Shown here: positions 47,001 to 59,677 of the stretch, in pieces
Layout of the letters: each line of letters starts with the position of its first letter
How positions within the stretch are numbered: the first letter of the stretch is position 1
Assembly (NCBI RefSeq): GCF_047675955.1
Contig: NC_132915.1
Location: forward strand, 17,034,266 to 17,098,265
DNA length: 64,000 nucleotides
Source of the DNA: Chlorocebus sabaeus
Taxonomy: Eukaryota; Chordata; Mammalia; Primates; Cercopithecidae
Direction of reading: 5' to 3'
Position numbers and translations under genes: made by a program
The notes under the pieces: model-generated
What the model saw: the letters and a program-made list of their open reading frames with translations, nothing else
Databases searched by the model: none
What the model was told of the DNA's origin: nothing

Positions 47001-50000
47001 GTATATACTTTCATAGTGACATTCGGTGTTACTTTATCTGTGGTCTCTCATGAATTTTGCATTAGTTCTTCGGACTCCAGTACTTTCACTTTTATTCTAT
47101 AGCATCTCTGGAGTTAGAATGTTGGAAGTGACCTAGAACCTGTGTTGTTTTGCTCAGAGGGCCCCATTGATTTTTCTACAGTGGTTTGAGAGGGACACGT
47201 TGTTACTTGCAGCTGAACCTCCTGATTGATATGACACATCAGTATGGGGCACATACACCATGTTGACGATGGGCATCATTTCATAATTATCATACAGTCT
47301 CTTTCACATCATCTGATTTTTCTCAGTCTCAGGTTCCTTCCCAGTCATTTGGTACCCAGGGTTATCATAAGGCTTCCTGGGCCCCTTTCCTTTTTCTACT
47401 CTTTCTACCTGCCCTATCAAATAAAATTGTTCAACATCAAAAAGGACTGGCTCTCCCCTCTATTACCAAATAATGCTTTCTTCTTCCTTATTGTTTTCAG
47501 TTATCTGATTCTAAAAATTTAAATTAGATCACCTGATAGCTTATACCATGGGAATTTGCGTCCTAATCGAGACAGTTTCAATCCAATCAATTCATAATTG
47601 GTGAAAACTTTCAGAGTGTAACAAAGAAAAACAATTCATCACGTATAGTGGAGAATGTTTCTGGGTTATATTCTTACCAGGTAAGCAAACAGTTCTGTCT
47701 GAGAGGCTGTTCCATGGGTGGTCGACTCTTCAGAAGTATTTTTCCCTTTTCTGTAGCTTCTTTTCTGTGTTAATTTTGAGAACCTTCTAAGTACATAAGA
47801 TTTACAAAAAGCTCTGCGTATTCTGTTTGTGTGTTTCTTTTCCCACACATTCACTCTCATGATATTGCAATGTGCGTCTTTAGCATTCTGAGAAAGAGAT
47901 CTATTCATTAAGTCTTTTAAGTACAGGTCAATCTTTAGAGCTACACTATGTGGTACACAAATTGTTAAACCTAGACCTCCAAAGTCTAGACATTAACCCA
48001 GCAAACTTCCAAATTCTAATTAGCTTTCTCTTTAACCTCATTTTACTTTCCCCTTCCATTTTCATTGTGCAAAATTTCAAGCTGTTAATAGGATAAAATT
48101 GCTTCCACCTTTGTTTGCAAGATATGTCATTTCAAAATTTAATATCTGAAAAATGTCCAAAGGGGAATTTCATCAGATACGCTCCACTCATTAGTAGAAA
48201 GGTTATTGAGGTTCTCTATAGACTATATGTAGAATATAAGAATCATTCTTTTTGTTTCTTGTTTGTTTTATTCTTGGATCCTAATCTATTTATATTTATA
48301 AAAGTAGAAAGTTACAGTTCATGCCAGCATAAGCCCACCAGCATTTTAATAAGACATTTGTGCAATTAAACATTTTAAAATTTGTCTTAAGTTAAAGTCG
48401 CTAATGAATTAGAATTGTGTTCCTGAATTGCTTAGTGTAATTTTAATAAGTCAGAGGAAAATAAGGGGGAAATTGATGAATGTACTAATCAACTTTTTCA
48501 GTAATTAAAAAGTACTTGGAGATATAAAATACAATCATTATTGCAATTTATGGCATTTTATATTTCTAAAACATGACATGGTTATTTGTTTTATGATTAT
48601 CAAGTATCAGGTTGTACTGGAAAGATACTTATTAGTAAAAATATTATTCCAGATTTGGGGTATTTTCATTAGCTATACCCAAATAATGTAAAGAAAATTA
48701 TTTCTTAATATTAGTTGTAAATAGTTTTTCTTACTAATCAACTTACTTTCTTAGTAATATGAAATTTAATACTATTAATATACTTATTATTCTACTTTTG
48801 ATATTATCAGCTCAAGGTAGTTGTAGAAAATTTTTTAGTAAGTGCCCTAGGCAGAGAAAAGACTCTATTGTTTACGTGGTGGTTTCATAGTTTAAAGGAA
48901 AAAATTAATTTGGTTTTGTTGTTTTTACTTTTGCTTGCTTTTCTCAAAAATCTCTCCTTAACTGGTAAGCTCAAAATGTCAGATCTGTAATCCCAGGAAG
49001 AGCTTCACCATGTGTGTGTACTGCCCGGATCACATAGTTCAATGAACTTTATTATCTGCCTCAGTGCAATCTCTTCTCTAGCCAGTTACTGATGCTCTAA
49101 TCACAACCTTGAAATGTGTGGGTAAATGAATTTGTTTGTCAGAAATCTGTAACTTCTCATTCACTTTCCTCAAGGGACTCTTAATGGTAAAACTATGGAA
49201 AAATGAGCAATTGTTTTTCTCTTTACTTGAAAACAATAAAACGTAACCCATGATTTCAAGATTTCTTTCCAGTACCTCATTACCTTGGCTCACGTGTTAT
49301 ATGAAGCCCTTTGTGAAGAATACATCTCCAGAGGAAACTTGTTTGAGGTCTCAGTCAAAACCTTTCCTCAGCTTTATTTTGATCCAAGAAGGGGCATAGA
49401 GATGGCCCATCTCTTCCTTGAGATTATTTGATAAATAATTTTCCCATCTATTTCCCCATGCATAATAATTAATAACAATACAAAATTAATCCAGTCATTT
49501 CCTCTACACGTCTAATATGCAGGTCCTATTTTGGGTTGGCATGTGGGATAGATTAGGCATGTGATAATACTGAAACATTTCCATACCAAAAGCCAAACTA
49601 TTTACCTAGGAAGGGTTTCTTATTTTTCTTTTCTCAAAGGCTAGGACACACTAGATAAAGCATTATTTCTCTCCACAATAAGCCATAAAATTAAAGGAGA
49701 TAAATGGATTTTCCAGGTTTAATAAGACTTAATTCAAGGTTACTGAAATTGAATCATATTCTCTCAATATTCAGATAGTTTAAAGCCATTCTGTAAGGTT
49801 TTACATATTTTCTCTTTTAAAAGGTCTATCTTCAAAAGTTTTATACTCCAGATTTAAAAACTTTAGTCATTTGGTTTTGGTCAATTTATGGGAGGAATAA
49901 TAAAATATTTTTCCTCACATTCAGCCATGCTTTGTTTGGTCAATGCCATTTTCGTTTTCCTCGTTTATTTCTTTTGAATTTCTAGGTCATGATTCTTCAC

Positions 50001-50918
50001 TACTTAATAGGGAAAAAATCAGCTAAATACTCGTTTTTCAGATTAGACTTTTGGTAAAGAGTACTGCTGAAAGGTCAAGGCAGATGGATCAATCAATAAA
50101 TAATCAATAATAAAATCAATAGATACATAATTCCTAATAATTAAAAAGAAGGTCTAACTTTAAAACTAAGATCTAACTTTAAAACATGAATAAAATGTAA
50201 TGACTAGTTTGTACCTCCACTTCATAGACTACTTGATATTTTCTGCAAAAATGGAATTCAAGATTTCAGAAATGAAAGTGAACAATTCATTAAGTATTTG
50301 ATAGGTTTTATTCTAACTTATCAGTTCTTTTTAAAATATTAAATTTGGAATAGCTCATACAAAATGAAATTTTTAGGAAGGCATCTAGCCTGATATTCCT
50401 TTTCAATATATCCACAGTTTTATGGTTATCAGATGGCTTTCTCCCCTTTGTTATTTGTCTTAGCTATATTACTTTGCAAGTTGCCACTCTTCTGAAATAG
50501 TTGGTTATATGAGCATGTTAGTAATCAGGCAACCTTGACAACCACTAAGTAAAGTTTATCCATTTTACTTTCTAAAAAAGTATTGTAGGTTGGCTGTGGA
50601 ATTGGCTAACAAGCATAATTCAGGTAGAATTTTTAAAAATAAGTGGACCTTTGACTTTTCTCTTACCAATTTTTCAGTTTACAGTGTAACTCCACTTTTT
50701 TCTTTCCACTAGTGAAAAAGCCACTACTAATGGGTGGAGTTGTGAATGCTAACTTTTCATTTGAAACCACAGCACTGTCATTTTGCCCTCTTTCAGAAAT
50801 CCCACTATTATACACCGAGAGCAATTCAGCCCCAAATGGGAAAATATATAAGAATTATTTCTTTTTAAAAAAGTTATTTTTTTCCTCATTTTAGACTTCT
50901 GCATTGGGAAACAACTTG

Positions 50919-50965
<47 letters not shown>

Positions 50966-51024
50966 AGAGTATTTCTCTTAGTTTATTCTCACGAAGTGTT
51001 TCTACATTAATGGTGCCTTAGAAG
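47001..51024. other. No gene seen (longest repeat-poor block)
   Basis: About 4 kb with few recognisable repeats, apart from a 14-bp doublet (tctaactttaaaac at 50153 and 50172) and the (AT)n at 50920. Open frames are short. If the window lies in an intron or a regulatory region, this block would be a place to look for conserved non-coding elements. Confidence 0.45.
50920..50962. repeat. (AT)n microsatellite
   Basis: About 21 uninterrupted AT units. Confidence 0.97.
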
Positions 51025-51260
51025 TGAGGAAATAAAATATTTATATCATTTACTAAGTCTTCACTATGTAATATAATTACTGTAAGAACAGTTTGAGGTG
51101 GGTGTGTTTATTCCCACTTACAGATAAGAAAATTAAGGCTCAAAAGGCCTAGGTAACTTGCTGAAGATCATAGTGCAGGACATGTAAGAGAGCTGAGATT
51201 AAAGCTCAAATTTATTTTATTCTTAAGTCCAGGTTTATAACTACAATACTTTACTAACTT
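51025..51260 (+). mobile_element. MIR SINE, near full length
   Basis: Sense order: ttatatcatttactaagtct (51041), tttattcccacttacagata (51107), agaaaattaaggctcaaaag (51127), ctaggtaacttgctgaagat (51149), then gctgagattaaagctcaaat (51191). Confidence 0.8.
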
Positions 51261-52009
51261 CTAAAGGCTATGTGGATATCTTAGTGGACATCAGAATTGT
51301 GTCAAAGAAAGTTAGAAGTGGAAGAAATGTTAAGATTATGTCATTCTAGATGAGAGAAATGGAAGTCAATAAGGGCTATGTCATTAGTGTCATATTCTCA
51401 GTGATAGAGGTCAAATATCCTCCCATTCAAGTGTATATTGAAGATTGATTATCCATAATTTTATTTTAAAACCTTTTGGCATTACTTCTACAGTACAGTA
51501 AATTCTTATGATCCCCACACATATATTATTTTCTTACTGCTTTATTCTTAGAATACTCAATTTGAAAATAAGCCGTTTTTCACCTAAGAAGTTACTAATT
51601 CTCTCAGAGATGATTTCAATCATAAACACTTCAGAAAAAAAATTGAAAGCTTTGCCTGTAACTCTTGATGATTTTGTTCCTATTCATCATCTATTATCAA
51701 TTGCTGCCTAAATAGTAGGCGAGAGAGATAACTGCTCCAATAGATGCAATATTTTGGATTTCTCAGAACTATACTGATTTCCAATAATTTATGTAAGTTT
51801 AACTTTTGTTAGAATGCAGAAGCTTGTGAGAAACTATTGCTTCTTCCATAACAACTAGGGAAAATGTAGATAGTGTGTATGTGTGCATATATATACATAT
51901 ATATGCATGCACACACACACACATTATATTATATAGATTAAAAAGTCCATATTAACTAATGCATATTATATATACTTCTATATACTATATATATATTAAA
52001 AAGTCTTTT
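51261..52009. other. No gene seen
   Basis: AT-rich, including the self-complementary repeat at 51872-51923. Confidence 0.5.
51872..51923. repeat. (TG)(TA)(CA) self-complementary tract
   Basis: gtgtgtatgtgtgcatata.. followed by ..tatatgcatgcacacacac. Alternating purine-pyrimidine along its whole length and palindromic overall. Confidence 0.9.
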
Positions 52010-52870
52010 TTAAGAGACTTTATTTTTAGAGCAGTTTCAGGTTCCCAGAAAAGTTGAGCAGAAAGTACGGAAATACCACATGCTTCCACACATTACAGCC
52101 TCCCCTATTATTGACATCCTCCACCAGCAGTGTATATTTGTTACAATTGATGGGCCTACATTGACATATCATTATCAACCAAAGTTCATAGTTTACATGA
52201 GGCTTAGTTCTTGCTGTTGTACATTGTATGGGTGTGGGCAAATGTATAGTGTCATGTAGCCACCATTAGAATATTGTATTAGTCTGTTCTCACATTGCTG
52301 TAAGGAAATACCCAAGACTGGGTAATTTATAAAGAAAAGAGGTCTAATTGACTCAGAGTTTCATACGACTGGGGAGGCCTCAGGAAACTTACAATCATGG
52401 CAGAAGACACCTCTTCCCAGGGCAGCAGGAGAGAGAATGAGTGCCAGCAGAGGAAATGCCAGATGCCTATAAAATCATCAGATCTTGTGAGAACTCACTC
52501 ACTATCATGAGAATAGCATAAGGGAAACAGTCCGCATGATTCAATTACCTTCCACCAGGTCTCTACCGTGACACGTGGAGCTCATGGGCATTACAATTCA
52601 AGATGAGATTTGGGTGGGGACACAACCAAACCATATCAAGTATCATACAGAGTAGATTCACTGTCTTAAAAATCCTCTGAGCTCTGTCTTTTCATTCCTT
52701 CTTTTCACACCCAGATCTTTGTACTGTCTTCACCGTTTTGCCTTTTCCAAAATGTCATATAGTTGGAATCATACAATATGTAGCCTTTTCAAATTGGCTT
52801 GTTTCACTTAAAAATATACATTTAAGTTTCTTCCTATATTATTTTTAAAAGATATTGAATGGTTACAGGT
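52010..52870 (-). mobile_element. L1M 3' UTR, antisense, split by MaLR LTR
   Basis: On +: ttagagcagtttcaggttcc (52026), cagcctcccctattattgac (52096), ttgttacaattgatgggcct (52137), then after the LTR tcatacagagtagattcact (52643), ttgccttttccaaaatgtca (52738) and atatagttggaatcatacaa (52757). The two halves join exactly at the LTR duplication site. Confidence 0.85.
52275..52638 (-). mobile_element. MaLR LTR (MST/THE1 type), solitary, antisense
   Basis: On + TGTATTAGTCTG.. to ..ccatatca, with aagactgggtaatttataaa and gagaactcactcactatcat. The flanks AATAT (52270-52274) and AGTAT (52639-52643) are a 5-bp target-site duplication with one change. Non-coding remnant; no internal region. Confidence 0.94.
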
Positions 52871-52871
52871 C

Positions 52872-52902
<31 letters not shown>
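52872..52902. repeat. (TAA)n microsatellite
   Basis: About ten uninterrupted TAA units at the edge of the L1M remnant. Confidence 0.96.
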
Positions 52903-53459
52903 TAAATGAAGTCAGTTCCATAGAAGAATGAGATCTTCTTGATTGAATGCAGGATGTTGGCCCTTTCTTCTCTGGGGGCACTAGCTGTATCTGGGCATAT
53001 GAGTAGCAGGTCCCTCCTACCATATAGGTAGAGGACATATGTTGGGGTCCAGAGAAATTAGTGAATTTTTTAATAACCACAGAGGTGGCATGATTGACTG
53101 AAATCTGACGGAGGTTGTTCTTCCGACCTACCAGACTTCACTTATGAAACATTTACCAAGAGTATGGCAAAAGAAGGCTAGATTGGAAAGGGAAAATGAT
53201 CTTCATCATCTTCTTGCATATCGATCCCAAATTTCTGCTAGAATGATTTGCCTATAATGCACATAGCACAGATACATATAATATTCTCAAAACCTTTGTT
53301 ACCAGACATAAATTAAAACAAACTGACACTGCTATCCATTGCGGACATAGCACATCTTCTGAATGAATTAATATATAGTCAACTCCTCATGCTAGCTGCT
53401 AGAAATATAAAAGGGTATATTCTCTGAGGGAAAATAATATCCATTTTAGTCTTTCTTTT
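52903..53459. other. No gene seen
   Basis: Unassigned AT-rich sequence. Confidence 0.5.
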
Positions 53460-53880
53460 TTAAAAATATAAAATATCTGACATACACCTGTCATTTAAAA
53501 GGCAAGTGAAGAAGCAGGAAAATATAACCCTAAATCAACAGCAAAAATAAGAAACAAAAGCTGAAATATAGTTGCCTCAGAGGTTAGAATTTGTTGATAA
53601 ACAATTTAAAATGATTATCATACATATGTTAAAAATAGAGGCAAGGATGAACAAAATATCTGAAAAATTAATAATTGTAACAAATAAGTAGAAACCCTAT
53701 GAAGAAAATCAAATAGATATTATATAACTGAAAAGTGTCTGAAATTAATAACTTTTTGGATGGGTTTAAACAATAGATTGGCATAGCAGAATAAAGAATC
53801 AGTGAATTTGAATTCTCATCAATATAAGTTATAAAAACTGAAGCAGAGAGATAAAAAATAACAGAGCCATCAAATAATTT
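53460..53880 (+). mobile_element. HAL1/L1M ORF1-region fragment
   Basis: Sense words gatgggtttaaacaatagat (53760) and aataaagaatcagtgaattt (53790) follow the start of the HAL1/L1 ORF1 coiled-coil region. Frames are broken. Confidence 0.6.
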
Positions 53881-54054
53881 TCCTTGCATGCATATAGTTT
53901 GTAATATCAGTGGAATTCATATTTTTTCTTTCAAAAATAATGGTTTCAGATATCCAATAGTATGAGAGAGGGGAAGAACAGTTTTGTTTTTCTTTTTTCC
54001 TCAAGGAGTGGGATGTAGCATTGATTTTTTTCTTCCAAATATAAATTCCTTGGG

Positions 54055-54219
54055 TATACTTATTTAACTAATACTTATGAAATCTACTGTGTGCCAGGTT
54101 CTGAAGATATATAAACCTACAACTACTATATTCTAGGTTCTGGATATAGGATAGTGAACAAATAGTTAAACTTCCCAAAGTAAATACATTTTACTTCCAG
54201 GGGAAAGTGACAGAAAATA

Positions 54220-54250
<31 letters not shown>

Positions 54251-54960
54251 CACGCGCACGTGCGCGCGGTGTACGTGGTGTGGTGTGGTGTGTGTGTGTG
54301 TGTGTGTCAGAGAGAGAAAGAGGGAGAGAGAATATGTTCTATAAAAAAGTCAAGCAGTAAAGAGAGAAAGTTGAACAGGGGATGGAGGACTGTATAATAT
54401 TTTAGATAGGATGGTCTGGAAATGTTTCTCTGGTAAGTTGACATTTGAGTAGATAACATGAAGAAAATGAGGTGACATTCCATGAAGATAACGTGGAAAG
54501 CATTTGCAGCAAAAGAGGTGATAAGTGCTAAGGCAGTGAACCAGAGGTATGCATGCTGTATTTAAAAAAACAGCAAGGAGCTTAATCTGTCTCCAATGGA
54601 GAGATCAAGCAAGAGTATAATAAAAGGGAAGAAAATTAGTGGCAGCCAGATCTAAAACGGGAGTTAGACCATGATAAGAGCTTGGCCGTTACCCTAAAGG
54701 AGGTTGGAGGCCCCCTATGTGACATATTTTGAAAGAATCCTTCTGTTCCTATGTAATAAAGTAGGATGGAAGGTGTAGAAACAAGAAGAACAACGAGGGA
54801 CCAATGGTATGATCAAGAAATGATGGTGGCGGGGCAAGGATGGTAGTCCCAAAGGTGGAAAGATGTTATCAGAATTTAGAAATAAGTTTTAGATAGAGCT
54901 AATAGCACTAGGATAGGTTGGATGTGGAATAAAAGAGAAAAAGAGAAATTGATACACAAG
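54055..54960 (-). mobile_element. L2 LINE 3' region, antisense
   Basis: On + it follows antisense L2 order: aatacttatgaaatctactg, tgtgccaggttctgaag (54092), tagataggatggtctggaaa (54404), a gttgacatttgagtag word (54437), agtgctaaggcagtgaacca (54525) and gatagagctaatagcactag (54893). Contains the large TG/CG repeat. Confidence 0.6.
54221..54332. repeat. Compound (TG)n-CG-rich-(TG)n-(GA)n repeat
   Basis: (TG)14, then a mixed CG-rich core with a perfect 14-bp palindrome (cgcgcacgtgcgcg, 54253-54266), then GTGTGGTG units, (TG)9 and a (GA)n tail. CpG density is far above the surroundings. Confidence 0.95.
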
Positions 54961-55314
54961 TAACTTAAATTTTGGCTGCTTAAAATGTTAGTGGTAAATA
55001 ATGTCTATCTTGTTTGCAAATTGGCAATGGTTACCCAGAAATGTTGAAAAGATTATTTTGAGTCAAAAATTTTGTACAGTGTTGAAACAATTAGTAATGT
55101 TGACCATGTGTGGAGAAGAAGGAAATGCTGGGATATAAGCCATGCATTTGTAATCCTTACTTGAAACTAAATAGACTGAAATTTATTTTTATTAGCTGAT
55201 TCATCTGATTTTTCGGCCCTCTTTTGTTCTAAGGTTATCAGTGAAAAGGTTACCTCTTTTGCTTTCATTTATCTACAAAATTTTCAAATATCAGTTTGCT
55301 ACCTCTTTCAGAGA

Positions 55315-55770
55315 GTCTTTATTAGTCTATTGAGATAAAATTTACATAAACTAAAATGCACAGAACTTAAGTGTACAATCTGATGGATTTTGTTGAATAC
55401 ATAAACACATATACGCCCTTGTGAGCCACTTAAGATAAAGAAAGTTTTGAAGGAAGACTTCAGTTTTCTCAACCTTTTCAGTTAGTCCCAATTCCCTATG
55501 CAGAATCATTATTCTGATTTTTATTATTATCCATTGGCTTTTCCTGATCTCAAAATTTGTTGGTTTGGCTTCTTTCATCCAGCACGTTTTCGAAAAATAT
55601 TCTTATTGTTTTGTCTATCAGTTGCTTTTTTAAGATTAATGGTGAGAATTATTTCATCATAAAATATATTCTGATATGCATATCCATCCTCTTGGGGATT
55701 GGCATTTTGGTTGTTTCCAATTTGAGAATATCAAAAATAAAGCAGCAATATACATTCTGATACAAATTAC
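55315..55770 (-). mobile_element. L1M 3' UTR, antisense
   Basis: On +: attgagataaaatttacata (55329), aaaatgcacagaacttaagt (55353), ttttggttgtttccaatttg (55704) and aataaagcagcaatatacat (55736), in antisense L1M order. Confidence 0.75.
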
Positions 55771-56089
55771 AGTCTTCATGTTAATTTACATTAATAGATG
55801 ATATCTTCATAGGGAACAGGAGATAAAAAATAGGACCCATACCTTATAAAATCTCACAGTAAAGCTAGAATCCTTGAAAGGTAACACCCCCTTCCTGCCC
55901 ATTAAAATACAACTTATTTTTTTAAAAAAGAGACATAGTGAAAAAAAAAGTCCCTGAGTGATATCCTTTTACATAAGAAAAAGAAAAATTTTCTCTTGAA
56001 TGTTTGAACTACAAACTAGTACTCACACAGGTATGTAGGTATGACTGATACTGTCTAAGTGTTCCGAAAATGCCCAAACTCAAAGTGTT
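55771..56089. other. No gene seen
   Basis: Short unassigned AT-rich spacer between two L1M pieces. Confidence 0.5.
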
Positions 56090-56700
56090 CTGAATTTCTT
56101 GTTTATCCAGGCACCTAAAAGAAGAAAAAACAAATAGTCAATGGAAAAGTAGTGTTTAAGGTCAACTCTTAAAGTTTACCATAAAGTTACAAGGAACACA
56201 TCCTCCATTTCCCCCATGCACACACAGACACAAACACACATTCATGAAGACATAAACGAAGAAACAAGACACTATGAATGAGAGTTGACAGAAGCAACAC
56301 TGAAAAATTCAACTCACAATTTTGCAGATATTGGAATTATCAGTCAGAGATAATTAAAAAGTTTGTCGCATACAATTAAAGCAATAAAAGAGAATATTGA
56401 ATACATGTCTTAGAAACAAGAGAACAAAATATGACTAGGAAAATTTAGAAAAAGTTCCAAAGATAATATCTTAAAATGAAAAATATAATAATTAAAACTC
56501 AGATGTCAGTATAGGTTTAATAGGTGATCAGACACACTTTTGAAAAGAAAAACTTAAGAACAGGAAATTAGAAAAAAAAGAGATGGCTTAGAATGGAGCA
56601 GATAAGCATAAAGAAGTAGAAAATTTGAGACTTGGGCAATGCAATGAAGCTTTCTACTACATAGATTCTCAGAGAGAGACAATGGAGAACACATGAAGAT
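56090..56700 (+). mobile_element. Ancient HAL1/L1M fragment (tentative)
   Basis: A-rich sense sequence with gatattggaattatcagtca (56328), a taattaaaaagtttg word (56351) and aaaatgaaaaatataataat (56473), typical of the L1M/HAL1 5' UTR-ORF1 junction. Strongly decayed. Confidence 0.45.
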
Positions 56701-56719
56701 GCAATATGCAAACAACCCA

Positions 56720-57185
56720 CATTTCACAATTACAATTGGCTTATTTTTTCTTCCTCATATGTTTTTTAAATCAAGATCCTATTTACATTACATAACATTT
56801 ATGCTTTAAAAGTATGCTTTCATGTTCTTTAGTAAATTCACAAAGTTGTGCAATTACCAATATCTAGTTCTAGAATATTTTCATCACCCCTAAGTAAATC
56901 TTGTGCCCATTAGAAGTCACCTGCCATTCTACTTTCTGTCTCTAGGGAATTGCCTATTCCATTTATATAAATGGAATAATTCAGTATGTGGCCTTTTGCA
57001 TCTAGCTTCTTTCACTTAGCATAATATTTATAAAATTTATCCATGTTGTAGCATGTATCGCTTTTTGACTCCATAGGTCACTGTATGGATATACCACATT
57101 TTGTTTCTCTATTCACTAATGGGGTTCATCATTTGGGTTGCATCCTCCTGTTGGCTACTATGAATAATGCTGCAATTGTTTCATC
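56720..57185 (-). mobile_element. L1M 3' UTR, antisense
   Basis: On +: tataaatggaataattcagt (56966), agcttctttcacttagcata (57004), actgtatggatataccacat (57080) and ctatgaataatgctgcaatt (57158). Clear antisense L1M order. Confidence 0.8.
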
Positions 57186-58864
57186 TTCATGATGGACATT
57201 TCGTCATCAATCTGTAACTACCACCTCTCTCCAAACATCAATCTTCAGTAACTGTTTCTGCCATCCTCAACCTGAACTGCAGGTTGCTTTGATACCATGA
57301 ACCTTGTCATTACATAATTTATCTCTAGATACAGTAAAACATAGAATACCAGTTCTGTTCTATACATGGATTTTATGGGCATCACTCTGTTAGTATTTAG
57401 GCTAAATGTAAACATACTCAAAACATTCCACACTTTCACCAGCTCCATTCTCTCTCAAAGCAAAAATTAAAAAGTTAAAAAATTTTAACTCCTGCTATTA
57501 CCATGTGTCCTGCAATCGATTATTTATTACTCTCTAAGGAAATTAAAATACCTTATTAATATTTTATTGTTTTCTTTTCTCCCTTAGAATTCCATAGAGT
57601 TTGGACCAAAAAATATAATTTTAAAAATCTGTTAGACAAAACCATTTCCTAATAAATTCTGTTTATTCTTTCTTAGAGATATTCACTTTCTCTGGTCTGA
57701 GCAGCATTTGATTGAGAGTGATTTGTAAGTGACGCACCAAGATGCAATCAAATAGCTTAACTGAGCAAAGGGAAGCTTAGTGGAATTGAAAGACATGCCT
57801 CAGTTCCAAACACAGTCTTATTTCTGTCCCAATTCACAAACCTCCATGCTTGAACTAGAGTACACTGTTCTTTCCCCTTTGTTTAACATCCGATGTGTAC
57901 AACCAAAGCACTCACAGCTGGTACTGATCAGACCAGGCCAATGCTGAAAAACTTACATCAGTGAAGTAACGCCGGGGGTCAGACATCTTTGGCAAAACTA
58001 ACTCAACATTTTTGTAAAATTACTTGCAGATTCGTCAAGTTACCAGTAATTTTTCAGCATGAACGGGATCCAAAATGCATTTGTGTGGTGTAGATGTGCT
58101 TTTTAAACTCAAACAAAAAGTAAATAATTGCCTAATTTGCATTACTGAAAAAATGGGACCTGGGGAGTGGGTGTGGAAAGGGGCAAATTAAACGGGAGGA
58201 AAAATTGGTATTCCCAGAGAGCAACTATACTAAAAGTTATCAGGACCACTTTTAAAAAGAAAATAATCTTGAGCATTGAAAGTCCATTAGAAAAACATAT
58301 ATATGAACTCTATGTAGTCAGGGCTGTGATTCAGAATAAAAAGGAAACAGAAATGCTTTAATATTGTCCCTAAAGCAATGGAAATTTATTATGTGTATTT
58401 GGATATAGATTTTACATTTTTTTTACTACTTTGGTGGATAAACTGAAAAAAATCCATTTCTTCCATCTTAGGTCATTATCGCCCTTTTGAATTGAGATTC
58501 AGGTCATTGGCAAGAAACATTAGTTTGGGCAAAACATTAATCCAAAGCTAACACACCCTTCTTAACTGGTTTCCCAAATAGAGTCTTGAGCCACATGCAC
58601 CTTGAAAGAGTAGAAAGGCAACAATTTGTAGGAAACTTAAGTTTGTGATAGCTATGCCAGATACTTTATTGCCACAGAGTAAACAAATCTTATTCTCACC
58701 TATGAAATGAACAAAAAACACAGGCTCCATTGAGTTTCTATTGCTTCAACAGGTATAACTAACTCAAGCCTCTCCCATGGGAATGCATTATCTTTTTTGG
58801 GGGGAGATGCTCTCTTTGCATCATTTGCTTACTTAGCCCTTAAATTTTATAATTGCTTACTATT
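57186..58864. other. No gene seen
   Basis: Unassigned. Open frames 57245-57448 (-) and 58167-58361 (+) show no recognisable motif. Confidence 0.5.
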
Positions 58865-58960
58865 TGAACCCATCTCTCTTTGAGAGAAGAGGCCATATCT
58901 TATTTATTTTCACATTCCCAATATATTGCATACAGCAGTTGCTCAATAAATCTACATATA
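58865..58960 (+). mobile_element. L2 3' end fragment (tentative)
   Basis: gagaagaggccatatcttat, then agcagttgctcaataaatct (58935) fits an eroded L2 3' end. Confidence 0.5.
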
Positions 58961-59238
58961 CTAAAACATTCACTTGCAACAATCAAGATTGTGAAAAGGA
59001 CATCCTATCTTATTAATTGAGATTATGGTAATTATTCCTTATTAAGGAATTTTTTTCTCTAAAACCATACACATCCTTTGGGTTTAAAAAAAGATATCTG
59101 GAAGGTTTCAGTGGATTGACCTTCCTTGAGAGACAGCCAACATTTTTTCTGTTGATCCATAATTGCAATAAAGTGAGGACAGCCATTTAGATATTCTTTC
59201 AGCAGTTCCTGAATTAGTCCAGATTCATAAAAGAGCAT

Positions 59239-59314
59239 GGAGGGGGAGACAGGAAGTGAGACAAAGAAGATCGAGGCAGAAAGAAAGGGAGGGGTAGAAG
59301 GAGAGGGGAAAATT
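59239..59314 (+). repeat. Polypurine (GA-rich) tract
   Basis: About 75 bases of A/G with fewer than ten pyrimidines, including several GGGG/GGGGG runs. Confidence 0.85.
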
Positions 59315-59677
59315 GTCTAAAAATGTACTGCTATGTTTGTCCTAAGACATTAACACCTTTTATGTAATTATGTAATTTCGGCCCCAGAATTTATTTTTAC
59401 CACATGTGTTTTGTTTTAAACTAATTCTCAGAACTTTTCATGAAATATTCTTAGTTCAGCATCACACTAGGGTCCAGTTCAAGAATCTATTTCTAGATCT
59501 CACACTTTAACCTTCACATGCCAGGAAAAATAGCCATTCTATTTACCATCTGGATCCAATGTACTTTCAATTTTTTTTATCTTTTAAAATCATTTAACAA
59601 ATAGTTCACAACAGTAAGACTAAAGGGATATTGAAAATGATTTAGAAATTCAAATAAGAATTTAAGCACCATAAACT

